Of a stretch of 64,000 nt of DNA, positions 10,310 through 20,705 are shown one piece after another; within the stretch, counting starts at the first letter, position 1, and the number at the start of each line of letters is the position of its first letter. Position numbers and translations under genes: made by a program. Under the pieces are notes generated by a model. The model searched no databases, was not told the origin of the DNA, and worked only from the letters and a program-made list of their open reading frames with translations. This stretch comes from Primula veris (taxonomy: Eukaryota; Streptophyta; Magnoliopsida; Ericales; Primulaceae), in the NCBI GenBank assembly GCA_963682055.1, contig OY821742.1:21670560-21734559 (forward strand). Direction: 5' to 3'.

Positions 10310-10850
10310 ATGAGGGCTGGTATTGAGAGTCGCAACCGTTCGCCAATGGGTACTAAGAAGCGACGACAATTAAAAGATGTGTCTGTTCAAGAAAAAACGT
10401 TTGGATTCGCAAAAGGCTCTAAAAAAGCGTGAGTAATTAAAAGCCACTCTTGTTCAAGAAACGCTTGGATTTTTACCAATATTTAAAGGGGGTAAGTCAT
10501 AATGGCATCGAAACACGCGTCATTTTGGGGAAAGGCAGCAGTTCAAATAAATGTTAAAGATCTTTTGCACAGAGCTCAAGAAAACTCTGGTGAATAAGAT
10601 TTTATGCACGAGGCTCAAGAAATCCCATTGGTCCCTAGATACAAAGAGTCAGAAGGTTCAATGGATAAGGTCAAACGCAAGACCCAAGAAAAAGCATTAA
10701 TGAGGCCACAAGCGTGCGCAGTCAAAATAAATTGCAGTGGGAAATTAATTCAGATATAAACAAGAAAAAGAAGTCTTTATTGATTGGTTGATACTTCGTT
10801 ACAGAGGAGGCAGTTAACTTGAAGGAAATACAATAAAAAAAACAATAAAA
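10310..10850. other. Spacer between antisense genes D and E
   Basis: Nothing coding recognised. Related phrases recur (GTTCAAGAAA...CGTTTGGATT near 10,390 and GTTCAAGAAACGCTTGGATT near 10,450), which suggests a decayed local duplication. Confidence 0.4.
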
Positions 10851-11189
10851 TCATTTTGTAGAAGGGCCCGCTTCGTCATTTGGCTTCCTCTTCGACCGAG
10901 CATACACTTCCTTTAGGACCTGTTTGTAGGCCCTCTTGGAAGCAATGTGCCTATCTCTAGAAGCTTCAAGCTCTTTGATCCGAGCACGAGCCCAAATATT
11001 GTCGATTAAAGACCGTTGGTATTCACTCTCCATAACCTTCAAGCGCTCGTCCATCTCAGCAGCTCGGCGAGCCTCCATGTTTAAAGAAGCAACCCTCCTT
11101 TCAAGGATACGAGCCTTCCTAACCTCCTCCTCGAGATGGGCAACATATTCGGGAAGATTGTCACCGCTATTTTCACGAGGAAAAGCCAT
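10851..11189 (-). CDS. Small antisense coiled-coil gene E in Tat element, open
   Basis: The frame has an in-frame start further upstream, but ATG at 11189 (MAFPRENSGDNLPEYV) is preferred because it sits about 55 bp after a TATA-like CTTATAAAAAG. The product is about 112 residues, helical and highly charged (AHLEEEVRKARILERRV, EMDERLKVMESEYQRSL). It ends with RAYKQVLKEVYARSKRK and a Gly/Ser tail. The same closing pattern is found in gene F, so E and F are paralogues. The frame is uninterrupted. No known domain. A nucleic-acid or protein-binding coiled coil is possible but unproven. Confidence 0.6.
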   Translation of the reverse strand: MAFPRENSGDNLPEYVAHLEEEVRKARILERRVASLNMEARRAAEMDERLKVMESEYQRSLIDNIWARARIKELEASRDRHIASKRAYKQVLKEVYARSKRKPNDEAGPSTK

Positions 11190-11240
11190 TTGTTCGATAA
11201 TAAAGAATGAGCTGCTCAAAGAATATATGGGCAGTCCCCC

Positions 11241-11250
11241 TTTTTATAAG
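11241..11250 (-). promoter_or_regulatory. TATA-like box upstream of gene E
   Basis: Minus-strand CTTATAAAAAG next to a CCCCC run, about 55 bp before the gene E start. Confidence 0.45.
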
Positions 11251-11488
11251 AAGAAACAAGGGGTAGATCAAAGATCATCTAAAAAAAAAAAAAAAAGACA
11301 AGCCTCTTGAACTTCCCCAGAGCATTTATGGTTAACTACAGCAATTCAAGTCCAATGGAGTCATCCAATAAGATATCAAAGAAATAAACAGACAGGAACG
11401 TAAGTAAAATATGTTTTATTAAGATTCTTCCGTGATTCGATTACAACTAGGTGATAACACCAGATACAAAGAAATCTCAAAAGACTAA

Positions 11489-11809
11489 TTATTTCGAGGA
11501 AGAGCCTTCTTCATCGTCATCCGAACTCGGTTTAGACCGAGCATGCAACTCCTTAAAGGCGAGCTTATAGGCCATTTTTGCTGCCTTCTGCTTAGCCAGA
11601 TAAGCCTCGAGCCTCTTTATACGCTCATAAGCCCAATCCCGATCGGCCATCGTCACATGATGAGCAGAATCCATGTCAGGCAACCTTTTCTTGTAGTTTG
11701 AAACCTTGGCCACGAGTTTCTTATTCGCGGTATGAGATTTCGTGATCTCGGTTTCTAAATAAGAAATATAATTAAAGGAGCTCTCACCAGTAGAACCAGA
11801 AGAAGTCAT
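11489..11809 (-). CDS. Small antisense coiled-coil gene F in Tat element, open
   Basis: An uninterrupted frame of 106 residues starting at ATG 11809 (MTSSGSTGESSFNYISYLET). The middle is helical (ERIKRLEAYLAKQKAAKMAY) and the tail is acidic and Ser-rich (KPSSDDDEEGSSSK). Its end matches gene E in layout: RIK-LEA, then AYK, then KE and ARSK, then an acidic Ser tail. A TATA-like CTATAAAGG lies about 55 bp upstream, again next to a run of C on the minus strand as in gene E. It is the first minus-strand gene inside the 3' LTR. Unknown function. Confidence 0.6.
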   Translation of the reverse strand: MTSSGSTGESSFNYISYLETEITKSHTANKKLVAKVSNYKKRLPDMDSAHHVTMADRDWAYERIKRLEAYLAKQKAAKMAYKLAFKELHARSKPSSDDDEEGSSSK

Positions 11810-11863
11810 TACGTCACGAGCAAAGTAGTAATAAAATGCCTAATTATGGAGGGGGCACTCCCC

Positions 11864-11870
11864 TTTATAG
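11864..11870 (-). promoter_or_regulatory. TATA-like box upstream of gene F
   Basis: Minus-strand CTATAAAGG, about 55 bp before the gene F start. Confidence 0.45.
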
Positions 11871-12052
11871 GAGTTTCCCTCGAAGAAAAATATTAGGATA
11901 GGAAACTTTAAATGGGTCCTCCAAGGAACCGTCATAAATTTATTACGTTTCTCGATGAAGCATTGGGAACGACGAGACCGAAGTAATATCCTCGACAGCC
12001 CGAGCATGACTCCCTCGACATGGAAACCATGCCGAGGAAGTCAGGGAGCACT

Positions 12053-12624
12053 TGATAGAACATAAAAATTAGACCCGAATATTCTATTCAGGTAATAATC
12101 AACCCACTTTATAAATGGGTATCCAACGTTTTAATGGGTCATCACATGTCTTTCATAAGAGAATAAAGGTAGATATTACCAAAAGCCCAAACCCACTTAA
12201 CTAGGGACCCATATCTAAAAAACCCCCTGAGATTGAGACATTTGTCAACATCCTAGAAAGCATAGTTGCCTATAAATAGCCAACTACCACTCCTAGAAAT
12301 GGACCAGAAAATCTATCCAAAAAATATAGAGAGAAGTTGAGAAAAGAGAGAAACTAGTCAAATCTTAGCCTGAAAAGAAGCAAGTCGAACAGCGAGAGAG
12401 CCGAATATCGAAGAGAAAGAAGAACGACCAAGATAAGAGATTAAGCAGTCAAATCGAGCACAATTGTAATAAAGAAGTACTAATCCGAGCAAGTGTAACA
12501 ATCCGAATAAGTGTAATAATCCGACCAATAATAAAGATCAAGAAGTGTCCATTATTTATAGTTGATTTACCATTATATTATTGTTGAAAAGCCTAACGTG
12601 ACCGACCAACTTATGGTTTTATTA
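12053..12624 (+). repeat. 3' LTR of the Tat-type element
   Basis: Begins TGATAGAACATAAAAATTAG directly after a purine-rich stretch (GAGGAAGTCAGGGAGCA) that can serve as polypurine tract. It ends TTATTA; the sister copy at 14,528-15,039 ends TTATCA. The two align over their whole length with scattered changes and indels (572 versus 512 bp). The TATA box is TATAAATAG at 12,271. The partner 5' LTR is outside the window. Confidence 0.85.
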
Positions 12625-12639
12625 TTTCTACAAAATTAG

Positions 12640-12945
12640 ATGCATTTTAAGATGAGCCATATGTACTTTCAGCTGAACCAGATACACTTTTAGCTGAACT
12701 ATATGCATACTTACTTTTATTGAACTATATTTACTTTCGACTGAATTGTATGCAGTTTCAACGGAACTAGATATACTTTCAGCTGAATTGAATGCAATTT
12801 CGACTCAGATTTATGCATTTTTGACTAACTATATACACTTTCAACTGAACTATATGCACTTTTATTGAACTATATACGTTTTTGACTGAATTATATGTAT
12901 TTTTGACTGAACTAGATGCACTTTCAGCTCATTTAGATTAAAAAA
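12640..12945 (+). repeat. Degenerate tandem repeat, about 24-bp unit
   Basis: Around a dozen loosely conserved copies of a unit like ACTATATGCACTTTCAGCTG. Non-coding; origin unknown. Confidence 0.7.
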
Positions 12946-13014
12946 ATGCACATTTATCATGGAAAAACCCTTTTTTTGTATAAAAAAAAATCACTTTTCT
13001 GTATAAAAAGTGTT

Positions 13015-13660
13015 ATATTGACAAAAAAAAATTATATATTTTTTGTAATTTTTTAAAAAGTTTATGATTTTTTAATTTTTTTATAATTCTTTTTTTTGTG
13101 ACTTTTTTCATTTTTTATAATTTTTATAATTTTTTGTGATTTTTGTTATTTTTTTTATAATGTTTTGTGATTTTTTGTGATTTTTGAGATTTTTGTGATT
13201 TTTTTTCATTTTTTCAATTTTTATATAATTTTTTCGTTTTTTTTTCATTTTTTGATTTTTTTAAATAATTTTTTATAATTTTTTGTGATTTTTTTTAAGT
13301 TTTTGTCATTTTTTATATTTTTTTTTGATTTTTCGGTATAAAAAGTGTTATATTGACAAAAAAAATTATATATTTTTTTTGTAATTTTTTAAAAGTTTGT
13401 GATTTTTTGTATTTTTTGTATTTTATATAATTTTTATAATTTTTTTTGTGATTTTTTTAATAATTTTTTGTTATTTTTGGTATTTTTTTATAATTTTTGG
13501 TGATTTTTTATAATTTTTTATAATTTTTTGTTATTTTTTGTGATTTTTTGTGATTTTTTGTGATTTTTTGTGATTTTTTATAATTTTTTTGATAATTTTT
13601 TGTTATTTTTTATATTTTTTGTGATTTTTTTCATTTTTATAATTTTTTTGGGTTTGTAGA
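13015..13660 (+). repeat. T-rich low-complexity array
   Basis: About 650 bp made of short shuffled units such as GTGATTTTTT, ATAATTTTT and TTTTTGTTATT. A longer block (TATAAAAAGTGTTATATTGA) occurs twice, near 13,000 and 13,340, so part arose by duplication. Confidence 0.8.
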
Positions 13661-14522
13661 AAGATAATATATATATATATTATATTTTGGTTTGTATGAC
13701 AATTTAGTAAATAAACTAAATAATTAAAAAGTGGTACCTATGAGTAATATGAACTTATCAAGATATTTAGGAGGAATATAAGTTGCTATGAAGTACTTAT
13801 AGGGAATTACCCCTTTTTTTTATTTATGAAATAACCTATTTTTTGGAAAAAAGTAAGTTTATTTTTATTTTTTAAGGTTTGTTAGATAGAGAAAGATAGT
13901 TTGGGAGAGAAAGGTGTAATACATCTCATCTAAATTAGATTTGGAGGCCTATTTATATTTGTATTAAAGTGTGACTAAATTGGGAGAGTAATATTATGTA
14001 TGACTTTTTAGTAATTAAGTTTGAAAAATGTAACTTATTGAGAATTAGCCCTTTAATTTTTATGTAATAAAGAGTAAATTTGTCACCATTTTGTCTCTTA
14101 TTTGTAAACATCATGATATTATTGATGATAAGTTGAAAGAGAAACCTGGGAGTGAACAAACACTAGAATTTCGGGAGAAAATATTCATTGGTTTGGACCT
14201 GATACACATGGTCGTGTTCATAGTTTTGGCAAAGGTCCTTCACCAACTCAAATATTTGGAAAGAGAAACAAACAATTTCAAGAGCCATATGCCCAAGACT
14301 TAGAAATGATGAGGGAATTGGGACGTAAGGAGGGCCGAGAAGAGGGTTTTAAGGAGGGTCGAGAAGAGGAAAGAATTGAGGGGAGACAAGAGGTCCGGGA
14401 GGAGGGGCCCAAAGACTACATAGATAAATTGGAACACATAGAGTTCAACAATATGGATAACTCGATCAATAATTCTCCTATTGAAAACCATATGGTACAT
14501 ATCCAATAATATATTGTTTTGA

Positions 14523-15044
14523 CTATTTGATAGAACATAAAAATTAGACCTGAATACTCTATTCGGGTATTAAACAGCCTATATATCATAACGGGGTATC
14601 CAACACTTAATGGGTTATCCCCCCTTTTACAAAAAAGGCCAAACCCACTTAAATAGGGACCCATGTCTGAAAGATTCCATGAGATGGAGACATTTGTCAA
14701 CATCCTAGGAGGCATAATTGCCTATAAATAGCCAAGGGACCAGAAAATCTACTCAAAAATTATAGAGAGAAGTAGAGAAAAGAGAGAAACTCCCCAAAGC
14801 CTGTCACATCAAGAAACAAACCGAGCAGATCAAGAAACGAACACAGAGATCGGAGAAAGATCAAGATCACAAGAGAAAGTCGTAAAACCGAGCATAAATA
14901 TAGAGATAGAGTTGTAATCCGAACAATGGCAATTGCCGAATACGAATAAAGATCAAGAAGTGTTCATCGTTTATTGTTAATTCAGTATATATTAATGTTG
15001 AAAAGCCTAACGATACCGACCAAAGTTATGGATTTATCACTATT
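14523..15044 (+). repeat. Solo LTR of the Tat-type family with 5-bp target duplication
   Basis: The LTR is 14,528-15,039 (TGATAG...TTATCA), flanked by CTATT at 14,523-14,527 and again at 15,040-15,044. It is the same family as the 3' LTR at 12,053-12,624, with TATAAATAG at about 14,723. The intact target duplication shows a full element inserted here and was reduced to one LTR by recombination. Confidence 0.93.
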
Positions 15045-16329
15045 ATTATATAATAATATTTTGTCTATATATTTTAAAATAATAAATACGATCAATTAAT
15101 CTTTTGTGACTTTTATATCTTAAAGTTGCAGGAAATTTCAGATGGTGAAAGCTCTCACCAACAATCTACAGATTCTATGATTTTCCCATATGAGGTAAAA
15201 GGAAATTTATTTCTATTTACAGCATGTGAGCTAGGTGAATCAAACCTTTTTCTCATGCTATAAAAACACTCAACTTATTTGCGTAAAAGTTTTTGACAAA
15301 CAATCCTTAGTTGGTTTATATTGTGAAATTAACATTGTGTGCTTGTAAAAGTACTAAAACACTCAACTGAGCAACTAATGTAAAAGTTTGCTAAAGCAAG
15401 AACTGCTCAACTAGGTTTTATAGCTAAGTTTTTCTAACTAGTTTGGGACAGATGAAAGACCTTATTTCTTTTCTTTTTTGTTTTGAACCATACATGATAT
15501 CCATGTTTCTTTATTCCCTTGTTAAATAAACATTGATATATATAAGTAAAATGTTTCCATGAATTTTTTGGTATTTATATAAAGGTTGGTACAAAAGTTC
15601 ATCTTCTTAGTGCTAAACTACCCAAAAACGTTGTTGTTGAAGGTATTATTGTTTCTAAAGATCCAGCGGTTACACAATAGGAGATGTATATTGGGTAGTT
15701 CGAATAACCAAACCCCTTCGACCTCATGAAAATTTATTAATAGGTCGCGGTAATGTTCGCAAAGTTGGACGCATGGCGTAAAGTTGATGTGAGTAAAATT
15801 TAATTATACATAGGTCTTTTTAAGTGGAATTCAAGTTTTTTTTTTATAAGTCATTGGCTCAGTTATATAATTGATTATGTTTTAAGGAAAGTAGATGGTG
15901 GATCGGAATCATGCCTTGTTATCAAAGGACATGCACATAGATTGGTCAAAGTAGTGTTTTCATCTCTTGTTCATTTGTATTTTAACAGTTTCATCTATAC
16001 TTACTTTTATTTTCTTGATTGGGTTTATGTTGCAATTTTACATTGATGAAATGATTTCTTTTGTAGGATTATTATTTGAAAATTGAATTATGGTTTAACA
16101 GATTTAAATTGTTGATTGATTGAATCTATTTTGTATATTTTTTCGGTTTGATTGTACGTAATTATTTACTTTAGTTTTTTGTAATATTTCAAAGCGATGG
16201 AAAGTCTAAGGCCAACATATTGATACAATTTTGAATTACTAAATTTCTACTGAAGATATATTGAAGCCATGTGCTTCACTAGTAACAGACGTATTAAAAA
16301 ACTGGCAAACAATGCTTTTAAGAATTTCA

Positions 16330-16671
16330 TCAACCATCGTATTGAATTTGAGACGGATCCAAAACTACCGTCTTATTGAGACAGTAATAAATCGTCTTCA
16401 AAGATTCATTTGAGATGGTTCTAATACTACTGTCTTAACTTTCTCGAGACGGTTCAAAACCGTCTCAAAAGTTTATTTGTGACGGCTATAAAACCGTCTT
16501 CGAAGACACATTTGAGACTGTTCTAACAAAACCGTCTCAAAATTTCTTTAGAGACGGTTGCAAATCTTTTGCTACAGCTATCCTGAAGATGGTAGGTTGA
16601 ACCATTTCAAAAGCCTTAAGAGACGGGTTGTTCACAATCGAGACGGTTGATTGTTGATAATTGGCATAGTG
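16330..16671 (+). repeat. CACTA subterminal repeats and 3' end
   Basis: Repeated GAGACGGTT and AACCGTCTC words in both orientations, ending in TAGTG. These are the usual transposase-binding repeats of plant CACTA elements. Confidence 0.7.
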
Positions 16672-16899
16672 TGTTCGATATTAACCAGATAGGTAGGCTT
16701 CCCGCATAACCAATCCTAAAGCTCAAGTAAACGAGGTAATAAAAACCGAGAATAAGAAGGGTGGAACTGTAGGGGATTAAATGAGAAAGGTAGGTGAGAT
16801 GGTAAAGATTTTAATTGAGAGAGAGACTGAGACTGAGACATTGAGTGAGCTAGAGGCTCTATTGTAGGCCGAGTTGGAGGAACACGAGAGAGAGGGTGA

Positions 16900-17640
16900 G
16901 AAGCTAATTACATATTATGCCGCGTTACTAGGGGGTGGAAGATCCAAAAATTACCGTTTGGGGTAGGGGTGAAGATTACTCTATAGGGTTGGGAGAAGCC
17001 GAGAATAGCAAAAGTTATGAGGACAATTCCGGTAAAAGATACCCACACAGCCTATACCGGGGGTTGACATAGAGGTCGACCACGGATTTAAAGGTAACAG
17101 TGAGACGAACGATGAGCCATTTGTTGGAAATTATAATCCACCATATAGTGAAGTTTTTAAAGAAGTTCTTCATCAACATAGAACTCCCTACCTTAGAAGT
17201 ATAGGAGTAGATCCTGATTCCATGGGCCAAGACAGTGTGAATTCATTGAACAGTAGGAATGAAATGGATGAATAGGATGGTGTAAACATAATGAGACGTG
17301 TAAAAGAGTATTTCTGGGCCGACTGCGTTCGTGTAGACTTCCATTTCGAAAGAAGCAAAGAAGGTGATCGTGATCCTATTTGGTTACCCGGCAAGCTAGA
17401 TACAGGTGGGGAGAATAACCTAATGCCTTTATCGATCTACCAAGACAAAGGATTGAGTCGTATGTTGAGTAGCACTGAACATATATATTTTTCAGATGGG
17501 TCGAGCACAATACCTAAGGGGGCACTTAAAAATTTTATTACAAGTTTAGGTGACATGCGCTTCATTTTGAATTTTGCTCTGGTTGATATACCGCCTATAA
17601 AATAGAAGGGTATGGAGACGATGGTAGTCTTAGGTATGTC
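16900..17640 (+). pseudogene. Gypsy-like polyprotein fragment with protease-like domain (first of three)
   Basis: The clearest piece is 17,291-17,605. It has a retroviral-type aspartic protease look: KLDTGGENNLMPLSIYQDKG, a flap-like stretch with YFSDGSSTIPKG, then FILNFALVDIPP. After a stop, ETMVVLGMSFIATYG fits the LG[RM] end of such domains. Upstream frames (NDEPFVGNYNPPYSEVFKEV) read like a decayed polyprotein. Athila-type affinity is suggested by resemblance to the domain at 20,150-20,700. Broken by stops and frameshifts. Confidence 0.5.
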
Positions 17641-18069
17641 GTTCATTGCTACATATGGTTGATATACCTCCATAGGGAGTCTCACACCACACTGCATGAA
17701 TATGGTAGCCGAAAAGGCAAATGCCCCAGGTTTAGAATGGGTAATATCACCCAACACCTCTGCATCATTGATGCATCTGCGAATCTGGATCCAACAAGAA
17801 GTCCCATAGGTCTCCTTAAAGTTATTCTTCCCCATCTTTGCAAAGATGGAGACATCCACAGTGGAAGCGCACTCCTCTGCAAGCGCAGTATTGTAAGGGA
17901 CGGTGAGGAAAGGGCCGGTAAGGATAGGATGTTACCACTCAGGCACCTCCTCGGAGGCATCTTCTGAAGCAACCTGCTCTTCGAGAGTGACTTGCTCCTT
18001 CACGAGAACCTGCTTGTGGACAGCAGCCGACGCTACGATAACAGCGGCAGAGGAGGAATCTACCTCCAT
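17640..18069 (-). pseudogene. Unrecognised minus-strand gene-like frame
   Basis: From ATG at 18069 (MEVDSSSAAVIVASAAVHKQ) the minus strand reads an Ala/Val/Glu-rich start, one TAA after PEEVPEW-type residues near 17,935, and then in the same frame a well-composed domain (FAKMGKNNFKETYGTSCWIQ, then HSKPGAFAFSATIFMQCGVR). A CT-rich leader with TCTCTCTTTCTC precedes the ATG. I do not recognise the family. Opposite-strand frames here are also open, so a shadow effect is possible, but the composition favours the minus strand. Confidence 0.4.
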
Positions 18070-18297
18070 CTGAAGCCATTAGAGAAAGAGAGAAAGATTG
18101 GAAGCTGTTTGTAGGGAGATATTTTTAGAGAGAAGGGATTTTTGAAAGTATAATCATAAATTTCCCAAGTATTGGTACATATACTAGGCAGAAGGGCAGT
18201 CACGACCTCCCACAAGGAAGATCCCTATAATTATGGGATTATATCCACACATTTTACTGTTCGTGTATGAGTTGGAGAAGTGCAAGATGTCAAAACC

Positions 18298-19316
18298 GCC
18301 AAAGGGCCCATGATTAGACCACGAAATGATCATTTTCATGGGTTAAAATTATAGTAATTAGTGTTGTTTTGTTGCTATTTTAGCTTGTTTAAGAAATATT
18401 TAGTGTTTTTCTGCATTTTTCCATTTACTTGAACACTGATATTTTTACAGGAAAACGCATGGAATTAACACAGAAATGATACAAAGACGCAAGAAGACAA
18501 AAGGAGGGACCAAAAGGGAAGAAACAAGAAGATGAATGACCTGCAAGAGAAGTCAAAAACGGATCAAAATGAATTACAAATAAGTCAACACAAAAGAACA
18601 TTATGCAAGCAGACCTAACCGGTAACACTTACCGGTTAGCTTGACGGTCAGGCCGCGACTGATTTAATAATTAGGGTTAAATTCGTAGATCATATATAAA
18701 CACATTTTTCCAGACTTGTAAACATGTTTTTATCATTATTTTCAGCAGATTTTCACATTCTAATTCAAATCTCAATAGAGAGAGAGAAATCCAAGTTTTG
18801 TTGCACAAATCCTTGGTTTTTCTTCGTGTTTTGTAAGTTTTCTCGTATTACTTGCAATATATCATTGCTAATTTTAATCTCACTGGTTTATTTTTCTTGT
18901 TAATCTCATTTTATAGCAACTTAAACATTAAATCTTGAGTAACTTGCATGTTTATTCATTAAAACGCATTAATAGTTCAATAAAAGTTAGTTATTAATTG
19001 TAGATTGTGCATACAAACGAGTTAGATACGTGATAAAACTCCAAATCACATTTAATAAACAAAGTTTTTTTTTTTTTTTTATAGTTTTAAGCTAGAGGAA
19101 TCGAGCAATTGGATTGACAAACCTACCGCTAACGCCCTCCTCATTATTTTAGTTAACATATATTATCATATTACACGCGTACAAAAGATTATACCTTAGA
19201 CAACCACAAGGTTCCTCGGATGATAACTTGGTTATCTTACCCGAGAAATACTACTACTATCATCGTGTACCTGCGAGGCACTCACTCATAAAAATAACAC
19301 GTTCAAGAGGCAGACA
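18298..19316 (+). repeat. Athila-like 5' LTR
   Basis: The right edge is set by a PBS-like motif seven bases later. The left edge is tentatively TGTCAAAACCGCC at 18,298. It contains a TATA-like CATATATAAACAC near 18,690. About 1 kb is a normal size for Athila-group LTRs. No partner LTR can be aligned by eye in the window, so the left edge is uncertain. Confidence 0.5.
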
Positions 19317-19322
19317 GTATTT

Positions 19323-19340
19323 TGGCGCCGCTGTCGCGAA
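19323..19340 (+). promoter_or_regulatory. Primer binding site, tRNA-Asp-like
   Basis: TGGCGCCGCTGTCGCGAA. The first eight bases and overall form match the tRNA-Asp type PBS used by Athila elements, with several later mismatches. Confidence 0.65.
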
Positions 19341-19460
19341 ACTACGGTTGCTAAGTCCCTAAGTTTAATATTTTAAAGTAATTTTATTGTGTCCTGTTTT
19401 TTTTGGTTGAATTTATTTGACCAAATTTTTTGAAAAAATTTCGACCATATCTTGTGTTAA

Positions 19461-20083
19461 ATGACTTCTCAAAAATCTGAAATCCTGACTGTGACCGGTC
19501 AACTTAATCCGTCAGGACCGAGACAACAGATTTGTCTGATTCTCAGATTTCAGGTCCCGCTGACTTGGAGGCATCCATCCCAAATCTTTCTGATCTTCAC
19601 ACTGAACGTCGACGCGTAGAAAACCACTTTCGCCTTAGCAAAATCAGTTTTGATTCCAACCACAATAACAAATACTTCCAAACCTTACCTCATTACCATA
19701 GGGACAATATCGACACCTTTTATACTTCAGCTCCCCAACCACTCAAGAACCTCATTGATGAAACAGGTCCCACCACTTATCGTGATTCTTCTTCCAATGA
19801 GATCTTTGCTCTCATTGATGACATGCCCACAACCGAAAGGGTGTGGGGTGACCGAATTGAGGAACAAGTCGACTCGTTATCCTTAGCTGAGAGTTCTAGT
19901 GAGAACATTTTACTTGCTCCGGTGGAGAATTTGGAGTCCACTGAGGTCATTACAGATCTTTGTCGCACACCAGATGTTCTCCCATTTTTGTCCTTTGACA
20001 GTGGACGTAGTGTTTGCCATCCAGTGATGACCTTACATAGCACCACTTATAGAAATGCCTCAAGGGACGATTCTCCCTGAGAG
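19461..20083 (+). pseudogene. Gag-like N-terminal region of Athila-like element
   Basis: An ATG at 19461 (MTSQKSEILTVTGQLNPSGP) opens about 120 bp after the PBS, shifts frame near 19,530 and continues as MSDSQISGPADLEASIPNLS to TGA at about 20,080. The product is Ser/Asp-rich without a recognisable domain. Called gag-like only from position between PBS and protease. Confidence 0.45.
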
Positions 20084-20114
20084 TCAACTGACCTGAAAAA
20101 TCAAATCCGATATA

Positions 20115-20705
20115 TCTTGGAATCTAACTAAGGAGCATGAAGTTTCGTTCATGGTCAAAGGGCTTAGGAATATGTTTCCTAAACCCAACCTTGTTGGGGA
20201 GGTGAAGGAGGACGAAGATGAGGAACACACTGGGGAGTATTCTGATTTGGACTCTACCAGTATTGATGCTGTTTATGACTTCACTCCTCTTGTCCAAGAT
20301 TCCGACCCTGGCCAACCTATATTGGACTTCATAATCCAATATAGTACTGGTCGTGTGGGGTTTGCTACCCATCCAAGTATCCTTGATTCTGGGGATGACT
20401 CTAACTTGATGCCTAGCTTTGAGTACAGTGACAAGTATGGAACTCTAGAAGTTTCTTTCGCGAAGTTGTACTTTGATGATGAATCGCACAAAGAAGTTAG
20501 GGGGGTAGTTAGGAACGTGGTAGTGAGTGTGGGAAATTTCCGCAATTTAGTTTACTTTGTGGTCATAGATATGACCAGAAAGAATGATACTTACATAGCT
20601 CCAATCATTCTAGGATGCTATTTTCTTAGGATTGCGAAAGTATCGTTGGATTACGATACCATGACCGCTAATCTTAAGTATAAAGGGAGAGAGGAATATC
20701 ATCAT
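20115..20705 (+). pseudogene. Aspartic protease-like domain, Athila-like element (second of three)
   Basis: From about 20,150 the frame reads an acidic linker, then ILDSGDDSNLMPSFEYSDKY (active site D-S-G), a strand-rich stretch ending in LVYFVVIDM, and APIILGCYFLRIAKVSLDYD, the usual protease end. At 20,706 the frame runs into a solo LTR, so the final residues up to 20,726 belong to the LTR. Activity is unlikely. Confidence 0.65.

Larger units (their letters stand above)
1..12624 (+). mobile_element. Tat-type Ty3/gypsy retrotransposon, 3' portion, with nested insertion and antisense genes
   Basis: Seen: gag-protease-RT on + (2-2093), a foreign LTR element (about 2093-4610), minus-strand coding blocks (4640-11,809), and an LTR at 12,053-12,624 whose TATA box points the same way as pol. 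Known: Tat-lineage elements often carry extra ORFs between pol and the 3' LTR, sometimes antisense. Inference: all pieces belong to one element whose 5' LTR and N-terminal gag lie left of the window. RNase H beyond its first residues and the whole integrase are missing. The nested element also lacks everything after its protease, so one deletion probably removed both. The element cannot move by itself. The placement of the antisense genes inside it is inferred from order only. Confidence 0.75.
14140..16671 (+). mobile_element. CACTA (En/Spm) transposon remnant, 3' part
   Basis: Two coding pieces resemble the second CACTA protein (Tnp1/PttA type). At about 14,195-14,420 is HGRVHSFGKGPSPTQIFGKR followed by an Arg/Glu/Gly repeat (GRKEGREEGFKEGREEER). 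At about 15,585-15,780 are KLPKNVVVEGIIVSKDP and ITKPLRPHENLLIGRGN, broken by one frameshift and stops. From about 16,330 to the end there are many subterminal repeats of the GAGACGGTT/AACCGTCTC type, which CACTA elements carry. The element ends in TAGTG at 16,667-16,671. The 5' CACTA end is not found. A solo LTR (14,528-15,039) is inserted in it. Confidence 0.7.
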
